Notes under the pieces: generated by a model
Databases searched by the model: none
Told to the model about the DNA's origin: nothing
What the model saw: only the letters and a program-made list of their open reading frames with translations
Source: Solimonas marina
GTDB lineage: Bacteria; Pseudomonadota; Gammaproteobacteria; Nevskiales; Nevskiaceae
Direction: 5' to 3'
Length of the DNA stretch: 64,000 nucleotides
Assembly: GCF_012241385.1 (NCBI RefSeq)
Contig: NZ_JAAVXB010000005.1
Location: 124,001 to 188,000 of the forward strand
Shown: in pieces, positions 31,581 through 40,409 of the stretch
Layout of the letters: each line of letters begins with the position of its first letter
How positions within the stretch are numbered: the stretch's first letter is position 1
Translations under genes and position numbers: made by a program

Positions 31581-33974
31581 ATGTTCAAACAGCCGTCACA
31601 GCTTTTCCGCAAGTCGTCCCGGGCCATTGCCGAAGCGGCAATGGTGGCCGCCATTGCCGCTCTGGCGGCGTGCGGCGGTGATGGTCATGGCAACAACAAC
31701 GACGGCGGCGGGTCCGGCGACGGCGGTGGTACCACGCCGACCACCAAGACGCTGTCCGGTGTCGTTTCGTCGAGCGGCTATGTGCCGGGCAGCACGAGCG
31801 GCGACCCGACGATCAAGCCGGGCTACTACGCCGGTGCCACGGTATTCCTCGACAGCAATGCCAACGGCAAGCTCGATGACGGCGAGACCTCCGCGACCAC
31901 CGACAGTGCCGGCACGTTCGCACTGACGGTGGATTCGGACGCCAGCGGCCCGCTGGTCGCCGACATCACGACGTCATCGACGAACACCGCGCTGTCCGCA
32001 GCGGTGCCCGCGCATTTGATCCTGCGCGCTTCGGCGGCGCAGATCGCCGATCAGGGCGAAGACGCGATCGTCATCAGCCCGATGTCGAGCGAAGTGCAGC
32101 GCCTGGTCGAGGCCGACAGCAGTGACTACGCCACCGAGAAGGCCGCACTGGCGACGCGCCTGAGCGCACCGTTCAACACCGCCAATGCGCTGACGATCAG
32201 CGGTGCCGACGCGCTGGCCGACGTCAATACGCTGTCGGGAGACGAGCAGTCGGCGCTGCTGTTCGAAGACAACGCACTGACCAACCGCTACGTCTACGCG
32301 ACGGCCAAGTTCGATCGCGGCGACCTGTATCCGGACAACCTGGCCGTCAAGGGGGGCGATCCGCGTCTGGTCGATCTGTCCGGCGTCAGCACCGCGACGG
32401 CGGTAACGCCGCAGGAGACGCAGGCGGCCATCACCTTCGCCGAAGCCCAGCAGGCGGCGTTCAACATCGAAGGCATTCCGCGTTACGACAACATCTTCGT
32501 GATCATCATGGAGAACAAGAGCACGGACGCCATTGTCGGCAACGCGCGTGCACCGAACATCAACAAGATTCTCGACACCTACGACCAGTTCTCGACGTAC
32601 TACTCGACCGGCAAGCCGTCCGAGCCGAACTACATCGCGGTCGGCGGCGGTGACGACTTCGGCATCACCGACGACAACTGGTGGGGCTGCGCGGCGACCG
32701 GCGACAACGCACCGACGGACGTGGCATTCGCCGGCGGCACGGCGTCCGATGGTCAGCCACTGCCGGCGATGCCGGCGATGCCGACCGCGACCGGTGCATT
32801 GAGCGGCTATTCGAGCACCTGCAGCGGCACCAATCACAATATTTCGGCGGCCAATCTGTTCACGCAGATCTCGTCGGCCGGCCTGACCTGGCGCGTTTAC
32901 AACGAATCGATGAACCCGGGTCAGGACCCGCGCACCGACAGCGTCGCCGACTCGGCGGTCGTCGACACCTACAACGAAGGTGGCGTGACCGGCACGGCCG
33001 ATTACGCGGTGCCGGGTGGTTTGTACAAGACCAAGCACCATCCGGGCATGGGCTATCAGCTCGCACGCAATCTGCCGGAGTTCTACGCCGACAACCGCAC
33101 GGTGATCGGCACGCAGTACACGCCGGAAGACTGGGCCAAGAGCACCGCCTACACGATTCCGCAAGGCTACGATTACGACCAGCTCGGCACCGATTTGGCG
33201 ACCGGCGACGTCGGTCAGCTCAACTTCGTCATTCCCGACCAGTGCGATGACATGCACGGCACGGGTAGCGACACGAGCTGCGCAGGCGACAACAGCGGCC
33301 AGAGCCCGATCATCAATCGCGGCGACTATTACGTCGGCATGATCGTCGACAAGATCCAGGCGTCGGCGTTGTGGAAGAACCCCAACCGCCACGAAGCCAT
33401 CGTGATCATGTACGACGAAGGCGAAGGTTCGGCGACGTCGTGTTGCGGCTGGAATGCTGGTGGCAAGAACAGCGGCACCGAGCCGCTGGTGCAGAACGCA
33501 GACGGCAGCTGGTCACAGGCGAGCGCGGTGACCAACTACGGCAACGGCAACATCGGCCACGGCAACTCGATCTTCGCCGTCATCACCAACGGCCAGGACG
33601 TTGGTTCGGCGCCGAAGGGCGTTGCGGATACCGACACCTACAGCCACTTCTCGTTCACCCGCACGCTCGAGGACATGTTCCAGCTGTCTGATCCGGTGCA
33701 GCCGGAGACTTACGTGAACCGTGCCAAGTACACGGAGTACTTCATCGCGCAGAACATCACGAATCTGCCGGAATTCGCGGGCAGCGCGGATACGCACTTC
33801 GATGCGGTGCGTCCGATGAATCACGCCTACGTGATTCCGGATGGTTATGAGCAGAAGCTCAATCCTGCCGACATTCAAGGCGTGCAGAACCCGGATACCG
33901 GTGCGACCGACGGCGCGATCACGCCGCAAACGGGGCCTGACGCGAATCAGGACAACATCTGGGCAACCCAGTAA
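31581..33974 (+). CDS. Secreted phosphoesterase-family lipoprotein
   Basis: 797 residues with a strong ribosome site (AGGGGAG ending 8 nt before ATG). The lipoprotein signal ends at LAAC (Cys near 32), followed by a Gly/Asp-rich linker. Residues about 52-190 look like a beta-sandwich carrier (FLDSNANGKLDDGETSATT). The phosphoesterase domain begins near residue 303 with RYDNIFVIIMENKSTDAIVG and includes the PNYIAVGGGDDFG, HHPGMGY and YDEGEGS stretches. This is the family of acid phosphatases and non-specific phospholipases C (AcpA, PlcN). The probable location is the periplasm or cell surface. The substrate is unknown. A perfect terminator hairpin follows. Confidence 0.85.
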   Translation: MFKQPSQLFRKSSRAIAEAAMVAAIAALAACGGDGHGNNNDGGGSGDGGGTTPTTKTLSGVVSSSGYVPGSTSGDPTIKPGYYAGATVFLDSNANGKLDDGETSATTDSAGTFALTVDSDASGPLVADITTSSTNTALSAAVPAHLILRASAAQIADQGEDAIVISPMSSEVQRLVEADSSDYATEKAALATRLSAPFNTANALTISGADALADVNTLSGDEQSALLFEDNALTNRYVYATAKFDRGDLYPDNLAVKGGDPRLVDLSGVSTATAVTPQETQAAITFAEAQQAAFNIEGIPRYDNIFVIIMENKSTDAIVGNARAPNINKILDTYDQFSTYYSTGKPSEPNYIAVGGGDDFGITDDNWWGCAATGDNAPTDVAFAGGTASDGQPLPAMPAMPTATGALSGYSSTCSGTNHNISAANLFTQISSAGLTWRVYNESMNPGQDPRTDSVADSAVVDTYNEGGVTGTADYAVPGGLYKTKHHPGMGYQLARNLPEFYADNRTVIGTQYTPEDWAKSTAYTIPQGYDYDQLGTDLATGDVGQLNFVIPDQCDDMHGTGSDTSCAGDNSGQSPIINRGDYYVGMIVDKIQASALWKNPNRHEAIVIMYDEGEGSATSCCGWNAGGKNSGTEPLVQNADGSWSQASAVTNYGNGNIGHGNSIFAVITNGQDVGSAPKGVADTDTYSHFSFTRTLEDMFQLSDPVQPETYVNRAKYTEYFIAQNITNLPEFAGSADTHFDAVRPMNHAYVIPDGYEQKLNPADIQGVQNPDTGATDGAITPQTGPDANQDNIWATQ

Positions 33975-33985
33975 GCCGTGCCGTA

Positions 33986-34022
33986 GCGGCGGCGCCCTCC
34001 GCGGAGGGCGCCGCCGCCTTTT
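33986..34022 (+). terminator. Intrinsic terminator after the phosphoesterase gene
   Basis: A 15-bp perfect stem (33986-34000 with 34003-34017) with a minimal loop is followed by TTTT at 34019-34022. It begins 12 nt after the stop codon and separates the phosphoesterase from the di-haem gene. Confidence 0.8.
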
Positions 34023-34093
34023 CGTTCGGGGACGGTCATGTGCCTCGTGCGCGCCGAGCGCGATCTATACGCCGGCGGAATGGGAATTTTGAG

Positions 34094-35476
34094 ATGAACA
34101 AGTGCGTGGCAGCGTTGCTGCTCATACTGGCGCTGTCCGCCTGCGGCAATGGCAATCACGGTGCCGCGAGTGGGGCATCATCATCGCCGTCGACTGGCAG
34201 CGACGATGACAGCTCGTCACTGAGTGCGATGGCGCAGATTGGCAAGAAAGCGTTCTTTGATACGACGCTGTCGGGCTTCAAAGACATGTCCTGTGCCGAC
34301 TGCCATTCACCGGAATACGCCTATGGGCCGCCGAACAGTCTCGCCGTGCAGCTCGGCTCTGACGGCGAGTCCTACGGCACGCGCGCGGTGCCGTCGCTGC
34401 GCTACAAAGACATGACGCCGGCCTACTCCGACGAGGCCGAGAATCCCGACGGCGTGACACTGAGTTCGCCTGGCGGCGGCTTTATGGATGATGGCCGCGC
34501 CGACTCGCTCGCTGATCAGATCACCTTTCCGCTGCTCAATCCGGTCGAGATGGACAATCCCTCGAAAGCCGCCGTCGTCGAGGCGTTGAAGATCGGTGCG
34601 TATGCCGCGCAATTCGAGCAGGTATTCGGTGCGAATGTGTTCGACGACACCGATGCCGCGTTTGCCGATCTGGGTCAGGCGCTGCAGGCTTTTCAGCGTG
34701 AAGACATCAGCTTCCACCCTTACAGCAGCAAATACGATCTCTACATCGAGAACAAAATTGGCGGCGGCTTGACCCCAGCCGAGAAGCGCGGGCTGGAAGT
34801 TTTCAACACCGCCGACATCGGCAACTGTGTGGCCTGCCACTACGGTGGCGCCAGCTTTGATGGGAACACGGGTCTGATGACGGACTTCACCTATCAGGCG
34901 ATCGGCGCGCCGCGTAACCCGGACATTCCGAACAACGACGATCCGGCCTATTACGACATGGGCCTGTGCGGGCCATACCGCACCGACCACACGCCAGCGC
35001 AACTCGGTACGCCGGATGCGTATTGCGGACAGTTCAAGGTGCCGACGCTGCGCAACGTGGCGACACGCACGGTGTTCTTCCACAACGGCGTTTTTCACAC
35101 ACTCGATCAGGTCGTGCACTTCTACAACACGCGCGATACCAATCCCGAATACTGGTATCCGAGCAGCGGCGGCACGGGCACGCCGGTCGACAACCCGGAC
35201 TATGCGTTGCAGCCGACCTTTGTCCCCGGCGCGACGGTCGACAAGTTCGACGACCTGCCGGCCGACGAGCAGGGCAGCATCGACGAAGAGGTGCCGCTCG
35301 GCACCGGTGTCGGTGGCGACAACACACTCGGCGGCGGCACCGAGCCGCGCGCGGTGCATTCGACGCCGTCGATGACCGAGCAGGACATCACCGATCTGAT
35401 CTGCTTCCTGGACACGTTGACGGACGGGTATCAGCCGCCGGAAACCGCGCCGACCCATGGCGCCTGCGTGAATTGA
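34094..35476 (+). CDS. Di-haem cytochrome c peroxidase/MauG-type lipoprotein
   Basis: 460 residues from the ATG at 34094. The signal ends at a lipobox ALSAC (Cys near 17), followed by a Ser/Gly-rich linker. Two c-type haem sites are visible: CADCH near residue 75 and CVACH near residue 245. Between and after them are features of the CcpA/MauG family such as the PSLRYKDMTPAYS and LRNVATRTVFFHNGVFHTLDQVV segments. Enzymes of this fold reduce hydrogen peroxide or oxidise protein tryptophans. It lies 5 nt before the first of two paralogous lipoproteins and is probably cotranscribed with them and the dioxygenase gene. Whether it is a peroxidase or a MauG-like modifier cannot be settled by eye. Confidence 0.88.
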   Translation: MNKCVAALLLILALSACGNGNHGAASGASSSPSTGSDDDSSSLSAMAQIGKKAFFDTTLSGFKDMSCADCHSPEYAYGPPNSLAVQLGSDGESYGTRAVPSLRYKDMTPAYSDEAENPDGVTLSSPGGGFMDDGRADSLADQITFPLLNPVEMDNPSKAAVVEALKIGAYAAQFEQVFGANVFDDTDAAFADLGQALQAFQREDISFHPYSSKYDLYIENKIGGGLTPAEKRGLEVFNTADIGNCVACHYGGASFDGNTGLMTDFTYQAIGAPRNPDIPNNDDPAYYDMGLCGPYRTDHTPAQLGTPDAYCGQFKVPTLRNVATRTVFFHNGVFHTLDQVVHFYNTRDTNPEYWYPSSGGTGTPVDNPDYALQPTFVPGATVDKFDDLPADEQGSIDEEVPLGTGVGGDNTLGGGTEPRAVHSTPSMTEQDITDLICFLDTLTDGYQPPETAPTHGACVN

Positions 35477-35481
35477 CCTGC

Positions 35482-36132
35482 ATGTCGGTACCAAGAGGCC
35501 TTGCCCTGCTGTTGCTGACGTTGGTGATCGGCGCTTGCCAGGATCCACGTGCTCGGTTGCCGAATCGCGCGAACTTCGAGGCGGCGGTTGCGGATTACCT
35601 GGCGCAGCGCGGGCACCTGTGCTTGGGCCTGTACGAGTGGCCGATCACGGTCGGCGACGCCGATCGTGCGCACCCGCCGGGCGAGATGCGGCGCATGGTG
35701 GCCCTCGAATCGTTGGGGCTGGTCAGCGGGCAGGACGTCCCCCCACGCCGCGCCGGCGGCGCTGCCGCAGGACCGATAACCGCGCGCGAGTATCGGCTGA
35801 CGGCACTGGGCCGGCGCTACTACCTGCACGCGCCCGAAGTGGTGTCGACGGCCTTTCGACACGTCACGCACGAAGCGGATCTGTGTGCAGCGACGCTGTC
35901 GCTCGACCGCCTGATCGGTTGGGAGCGGCCGATGCGGCTCCACGGCCGTACGGTGACGTCGGTGCTGTTCACGTACCGCGCCATGCCCGCGCCGTGGATG
36001 CAGACCGATACGGCGACACGGGCGTTTCCGACAGTGACGCGTGCACTGCGCAATGCCGGTCGCCTGCAGGTCCGTATCGGTATGCACCTGACGCCGTCCG
36101 GCTGGGTCGCCGACGAGCTGTCGGCGAGCTGA
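35482..36132 (+). CDS. Uncharacterised lipoprotein, first of a tandem paralogous pair
   Basis: 216 residues from the ATG at 35482. The signal ends at a lipobox IGAC (Cys near 20). I do not recognise the family. The mature part has NFEAAVADYLAQRGHLCLG, a WP pair (LYEWP), YRLTALGRRYY, DLCAATLSLDRLIGW and two further Trp sites near the end (APWM, SGWVAD). The next gene encodes a protein with the same pattern throughout. Two cysteines beyond the lipobox are shared by the pair and may form a disulfide. It sits directly after the di-haem enzyme gene, which suggests a shared role. The LGLV plus YxLTxxGRRYY pattern also resembles a winged helix, but the lipoprotein signal argues against DNA binding. 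Confidence 0.72.
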   Translation: MSVPRGLALLLLTLVIGACQDPRARLPNRANFEAAVADYLAQRGHLCLGLYEWPITVGDADRAHPPGEMRRMVALESLGLVSGQDVPPRRAGGAAAGPITAREYRLTALGRRYYLHAPEVVSTAFRHVTHEADLCAATLSLDRLIGWERPMRLHGRTVTSVLFTYRAMPAPWMQTDTATRAFPTVTRALRNAGRLQVRIGMHLTPSGWVADELSAS

Positions 36133-36173
36133 GGCCGCGTACGACTTTCGAAAACCTTGATGAGTGAGAAGCG

Positions 36174-36821
36174 ATGAAGACGATGTTCCGCCTGGCGGTT
36201 CCGGTGACGTTGTTGCTGACGGCAGCGCTGCAGGCTTGTAGCGCGCCTTACGATCCGCGCGCTGCGACGCATGAGAACTTCGAGTTCGCGCTGCAAGACT
36301 TTCTGGCGCATCGCGGTCAGCTGTGTCTGGGCATGTTCGACTGGCCGTCCGATCTGACGCCGTCCGAGGCCGCCGCGCATTCGAGCCGGGCGGTGCAATA
36401 TCCGGTATTCGAGAAGCTGGGCCTGGTGACGAGCACGGTGGTCGCCGTCGAGCGCAGTACCGACAACCCGCAGGGGGTCGTCAAACGCTATGCGTTGACG
36501 GCCAACGGTCGGCGCTACTACCAGGTACATCCGTACACGTCGCGCGCCGGTGTGCAGCACGCGCGTGATATTTGCGTCGCACAGATCACGCTCGACAAAG
36601 TCGTGCACTGGCAGCTCGACCCGCGTGACGCCGAGCATCCGACGGCGCTGGTCAGCTACACGTACCAGATTGATCCGGCCCCGTGGGTGCGTCACGCCGA
36701 TGCACAACGCGTGTTGCCGATGGTGGCGCGCGTCATCGACGGTGCCGGCGGCCGACTGCAACTGCAGCAGCAATTCACACTCGGGGACAACGGCTGGGTG
36801 GCGCGCTCGGCACCGGTCTGA
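36174..36821 (+). CDS. Uncharacterised lipoprotein, second of the tandem pair
   Basis: 215 residues with a lipoprotein signal ending at LQAC (Cys near 22). It is a paralogue of the upstream gene: NFEFALQDFLAHRGQLCLG, MFDWP, YALTANGRRYY, DICVAQITLDKVVHW, APWV and NGWVAR all align with the first copy in the same order. The pair probably arose by tandem duplication and then diverged to moderate identity. The gene ends 3 nt before the dioxygenase gene, so all three belong to one transcription unit. Function unknown. The conserved Trp and Cys positions are the obvious candidates for modification by the neighbouring redox enzymes. Confidence 0.72.
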   Translation: MKTMFRLAVPVTLLLTAALQACSAPYDPRAATHENFEFALQDFLAHRGQLCLGMFDWPSDLTPSEAAAHSSRAVQYPVFEKLGLVTSTVVAVERSTDNPQGVVKRYALTANGRRYYQVHPYTSRAGVQHARDICVAQITLDKVVHWQLDPRDAEHPTALVSYTYQIDPAPWVRHADAQRVLPMVARVIDGAGGRLQLQQQFTLGDNGWVARSAPV

Positions 36822-36824
36822 GCA

Positions 36825-37739
36825 ATGGGCACACTCGTTCGTTTCGCGCCGGAGCTGGCCGGCTGGCTGAATCGGCAGCTCGAGCAGGGCATGGCGCCGC
36901 TTCGGTTGCGCGCAACCCTGCAGGCGCAGGGCATGCCGGTCCCGGCTGCACAGGCGATCGTCGATGCCTTCGTCGCCGCTCGGCAGGGACGACGTTCACC
37001 GCCGATCGATGTCGTCGAGATCGCCGACGACGCGCCGCCGGCCGACGACGCCCCGTATCTTCCGGCCGCGCGGCACCTCGTTGCCGACGAGCGCCGGGTC
37101 GATGTGCTGGCGCGACTGCAGTCGCCGACGCTGGCCTTGCTGTCCGGTGTGCTCGATGCAGAAGAATGTGCGGCACTGATCGCAATGGCGCGGCCGCGCC
37201 TGCTGCCGTCGACGATCGTCGATCCGAAAACCGGCCGTGACGTCGTCAGTGCCGAGCGCAGCAGCGACGGCATGTTTTTCCGGCCTGCCGAGAATCCGCT
37301 GATCGAGCGTATCGACCGACGCCTTGCGGCGCTGATGCAGCTGCCGATCGAAAACGGTGAGGGACTGCAGATTCTGCGTTACACCGCCGGCGCGGCCAGT
37401 GCCCCGCATTTCGACTTCCTCGATCTGGGCAGCGCCGCGAGCCGGGCGTCGATCGCACGCAGCGGCCAGCGCGTCAGCACGCTGGTCTGCTATCTGAACG
37501 ACGTTCAGGCTGGCGGCGATACCGTATTCCCGGCGCTGGGCTGGTCGGTTGCGCCGCAGCGCGGCAATGCCGTGTATTTCGAATACTGCAGTCGTAGCGG
37601 CCGCGTCGATCCCCGCACGCTGCACGCTGGCGGCCGGGTGCTCGCCGGCGAGAAATGGGTGGCGACGAAATGGATGCGTCAGCGCCGCTTCGTCAGCGCC
37701 GACGGGGTTTCGATGCGCGCCCAGTGGCACGACCGCTGA
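36825..37739 (+). CDS. Prolyl 4-hydroxylase-like 2-oxoglutarate/Fe(II) dioxygenase
   Basis: 304 residues. The C-terminal 190 residues form a P4Hc-type domain: the iron ligands are in APHFDFLDLG (H-x-D), the second histidine is in TLHAGGRVLAGEKW, and the lysine that binds 2-oxoglutarate is in the same EKW segment. VCYLNDVQAGGDTVFPALGW is the conserved core strand. The N-terminal 100 residues are helical and of unknown role. There is no signal peptide, so it acts in the cytoplasm. Bacterial members hydroxylate prolines of proteins such as EF-Tu or modify peptides. The gene starts 3 nt after the second paralogous lipoprotein. Confidence 0.88.
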   Translation: MGTLVRFAPELAGWLNRQLEQGMAPLRLRATLQAQGMPVPAAQAIVDAFVAARQGRRSPPIDVVEIADDAPPADDAPYLPAARHLVADERRVDVLARLQSPTLALLSGVLDAEECAALIAMARPRLLPSTIVDPKTGRDVVSAERSSDGMFFRPAENPLIERIDRRLAALMQLPIENGEGLQILRYTAGAASAPHFDFLDLGSAASRASIARSGQRVSTLVCYLNDVQAGGDTVFPALGWSVAPQRGNAVYFEYCSRSGRVDPRTLHAGGRVLAGEKWVATKWMRQRRFVSADGVSMRAQWHDR

Positions 37740-37822
37740 TCTGTCACATCACGGCGGCAGACTTGCCGTTTCATGTCATGGCCCACCGGGGCGCCATGAC
37801 CTGGCATTTTCAGGGAACTGCC

Positions 37823-38614
37823 ATGCCGTCCGTCCCCCCGCCGGCTACTCACCGGGTGCCGCCGTCCATTCTGATCGCCGACGACGACGAGGAGCTATGC
37901 CAGCTGCTTGCCGACCTGTTGCGCGACGAGGGTTTCGAAGTCGAGACCGTGCATGACGGTGACAGCGTGCTCGGACGGCTGGCGGCCGAGTGCAGTCCGG
38001 ACCTGTTGATCCTCGACGTGACGATGCCTGGCACCGATGGCTTGCAGGCACTGCGTGAACTGCGGGCCTACCACCCGCTGCCGGTGATCATGCTGTCCGC
38101 GCATGGCGCGCTGGGCGACCGCGTTGTCGGCCTGGACGCCGGGGCCGACGACTATCTGGCCAAGCCTTGTCCGCCACGCGAGCTGCTGGCACGGATTCGC
38201 GCGCAGCTGCGTCGGCAGACGATGCAGCTGCCGGACGATCTGACGCTCGGCAGCTTGCAGCTCGACGTCACGGTGCACCGGGCCTGCGTCGATGGGTGCG
38301 ATCTGCGCCTGACGGCGGCCGAGTTCCGTCTGCTACTGGCGTTGACGCGCCGGGCCGGCCGCGTCGTCGGCAAGGCCGAGCTGACGCGCGCCGCGCTGGG
38401 GCGCGAGATCGAGCGCTACGACCGGAGTCTCGACGTGCATGTCAGTCGCGTGCGCCGCAAGCTGCAGGACGCGTCGTTGCAGGCGCCACGCATCGAAGCC
38501 GTTCGTGGCAGCGGTTACCGCCTGGTCTCCCCGGCCGATTCCGAATCACCGATGACGGCACTGCCGATGTGTTCGACGGTGCCGGCCGACATGGTGCCAG
38601 CCGAGCCCGCTTGA
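37823..38614 (+). CDS. OmpR-family response regulator without adjacent kinase
   Basis: 263 residues from the ATG at 37823 with AGGGA at 37812-37816. The receiver domain has the acidic triad DDDEE, the phosphoacceptor in LLILDVTMPG and the Thr/Lys switch region (MLSAHG, YLAKPCPP). A winged-helix DNA-binding domain follows (LRLTAAEFRLLLALTRRAGRVVGK, SLDVHVSRVRRKL, GSGYRLV). It is clearly paralogous to the regulator at 40410-41156. No kinase follows; the gene ends 35 nt from a convergent serine hydrolase gene. It may receive phosphate from the CpxA-like kinase at 41153, or be an orphan. CTGTCACAT at 37741-37749 upstream recurs before the second regulator. Confidence 0.9.
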   Translation: MPSVPPPATHRVPPSILIADDDEELCQLLADLLRDEGFEVETVHDGDSVLGRLAAECSPDLLILDVTMPGTDGLQALRELRAYHPLPVIMLSAHGALGDRVVGLDAGADDYLAKPCPPRELLARIRAQLRRQTMQLPDDLTLGSLQLDVTVHRACVDGCDLRLTAAEFRLLLALTRRAGRVVGKAELTRAALGREIERYDRSLDVHVSRVRRKLQDASLQAPRIEAVRGSGYRLVSPADSESPMTALPMCSTVPADMVPAEPA

Positions 38615-38648
38615 AGCGCGGCCGCCACCACAGCGGCGGATATCGGCC

Positions 38649-40226
38649 TTACTCGCAGCCGCGTTCGCGCACGAAGTGCAGGTCTTCGAAATCGGAGCTG
38701 GCGTCGCCGTATGGGTCGAGCTTGGCCATCGTCAGCTGGATCGGATTGCCCTGGTGAAAGTCCAGCCAGGCGTCGGGGTCGACACTGCGATCGTCCCAGC
38801 GCACCAGGTCGCGGTCGCCATCATGAACGACGACACCGGCGAGGCGCGGCGACTTTTCCGAAGCGAAATGGACGAAGCCATCGCGTGCGCAGATCGACAC
38901 CTGGCCGAGCCACGGATCGCGGTAGATGCCGAGCTGGCCGGCCATGGCCGCAGCGCTGACGGGCGGCATCGCCGCGCTGTCCGGCAGGTTCGGATCGTTA
39001 CGGCGCGTCGGTGCGTTGGCGATAATGGTATCGAGCTTGTCGCCGTAGCCGGCAACGCCTTGCGTGTTCGACGGCTGGGTGAAGAACTTCTTCAAGGTTT
39101 CGCCAAGCACGGTGCGCGCCTGCCCACCGTTGCCGTTGATCAACAGCACAAAGCCGCTGCGGGCATCGGGTAGCAGCCACAGCTCGGCGTACATGCCGGA
39201 CAGGGTGCCGGTGTGCCAGACCGCCCATTGGCCGTCGACGTCGTTCATGCGCCAGCCATAGCCATAGTCGCGCCGGGTGGTGCCGCTCCAGACGCGCGCC
39301 AGCGCCGGTACCGGAATCTTGATATGCGGCGATTGCAGCACCTTGCGCTGCTTGGCCGACAGCCAGTGCAACTGCGCGGGTGTCGGCGCCAGCCAGTTCT
39401 GCGCCCAGCGCAGCATGTCGTCGAGGCTGCAGCGGATGCCGCCGGCCGGATCGGCGGCAGAGGCCGGGATCACCGGACCGTCGGCGCGGATCACCTGATT
39501 GTGGCCGTCGATATAGCCGTGTGGCTCGGCGACGTTGCCGATCGCGTCGCGGTCCCAGCGACCGACCTGGCAGCGGTTCAGCCCCAGCGGCGCGAAGACC
39601 TCGCGATGCATCAGCGTTTCATAGGAGGCGCCGCCGGCCTTGGCGGCCAGTTCGCCGGCAACGACGTAGAGCAGGTTGTCGTAGTGGTATTCGGTGCGGA
39701 AGCGATAGGCCGGCGGGAAGTAGCGCAGCGCGTGAATGATGTCGGCGCGCGTGAAATCGTTGGGGTCCGGCCACAGCATCAGATCGCCGCTGCCGTAGCG
39801 CAGGCCGCTCGAATGCGTCAGCAGGTCGGCGACGCGCATCTGCTTCGTCACCTTCGGCTCGTACATCTTGAAGCCGGGCAGATACTTCGTGACCTTGTCG
39901 TCCCAGTCGAGCTTGCCTTCGTCGACCAGGCGCCCCAGCAGCGCCGTGGTCATCGCCTTGCTCAGTGAAGCGATCTTGAACAGCGTGTCGCCATCGATCT
40001 TCTCGCCACTGCCGACCACACGTTCGCCGAGCGTGCGCGTGTAGACGATCTGACCGTTGTCGATGACGCCGACCGCCATGCCCGGCAGGTGATAGCGCGC
40101 GGCCGCGGCGTCGACCTGCTGGTCGAGGTAGGCGATGCGCTCGGCGGGTAACGGCGTGCTGGCGGCGAATGTCAGCAACGGCAGCAGGGCGGTGGCGAGG
40201 GCAAGCAGGGTGGGGAAACGATGCAT
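38649..40226 (-). CDS. Beta-lactamase-fold serine hydrolase
   Basis: 525 residues from the ATG at 40226, with a signal peptide (cleavage near FAASTP). Class C/esterase motifs are present: the catalytic SLSK tetrad FKIASLSKAMTTALLG, the YDN triad partner in YHYDNLLYVV, and WHTGTLSGMY in place of KTG. After residue 400 a C-terminal domain of the DUF3471 kind is likely. Such proteins range from penicillin-binding peptidases to esterases; beta-lactamase activity cannot be assumed. The gene lies between two related OmpR regulators, on the opposite strand, and its start region is divergent from the second regulator with 183 nt between the starts. Confidence 0.85.
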   Translation of the reverse strand: MHRFPTLLALATALLPLLTFAASTPLPAERIAYLDQQVDAAAARYHLPGMAVGVIDNGQIVYTRTLGERVVGSGEKIDGDTLFKIASLSKAMTTALLGRLVDEGKLDWDDKVTKYLPGFKMYEPKVTKQMRVADLLTHSSGLRYGSGDLMLWPDPNDFTRADIIHALRYFPPAYRFRTEYHYDNLLYVVAGELAAKAGGASYETLMHREVFAPLGLNRCQVGRWDRDAIGNVAEPHGYIDGHNQVIRADGPVIPASAADPAGGIRCSLDDMLRWAQNWLAPTPAQLHWLSAKQRKVLQSPHIKIPVPALARVWSGTTRRDYGYGWRMNDVDGQWAVWHTGTLSGMYAELWLLPDARSGFVLLINGNGGQARTVLGETLKKFFTQPSNTQGVAGYGDKLDTIIANAPTRRNDPNLPDSAAMPPVSAAAMAGQLGIYRDPWLGQVSICARDGFVHFASEKSPRLAGVVVHDGDRDLVRWDDRSVDPDAWLDFHQGNPIQLTMAKLDPYGDASSDFEDLHFVRERGCE

Positions 40227-40409
40227 GCGCAATGGGACAGTTTGGGGGCGTGTGGGTTGGGGTGGCGCGAGCGTCGATTGTAGGGGCGTGGCGACCGAAG
40301 CGGCGGCCGAGGGCGTTGCGGTGGTGTGACGCCAGGCTGTCACATTGGACAGTGAAACTAGGATGACAGGCGCGCGAATCCCGAGCCGGGCCTATCGCTT
40401 TCAGGTGCC

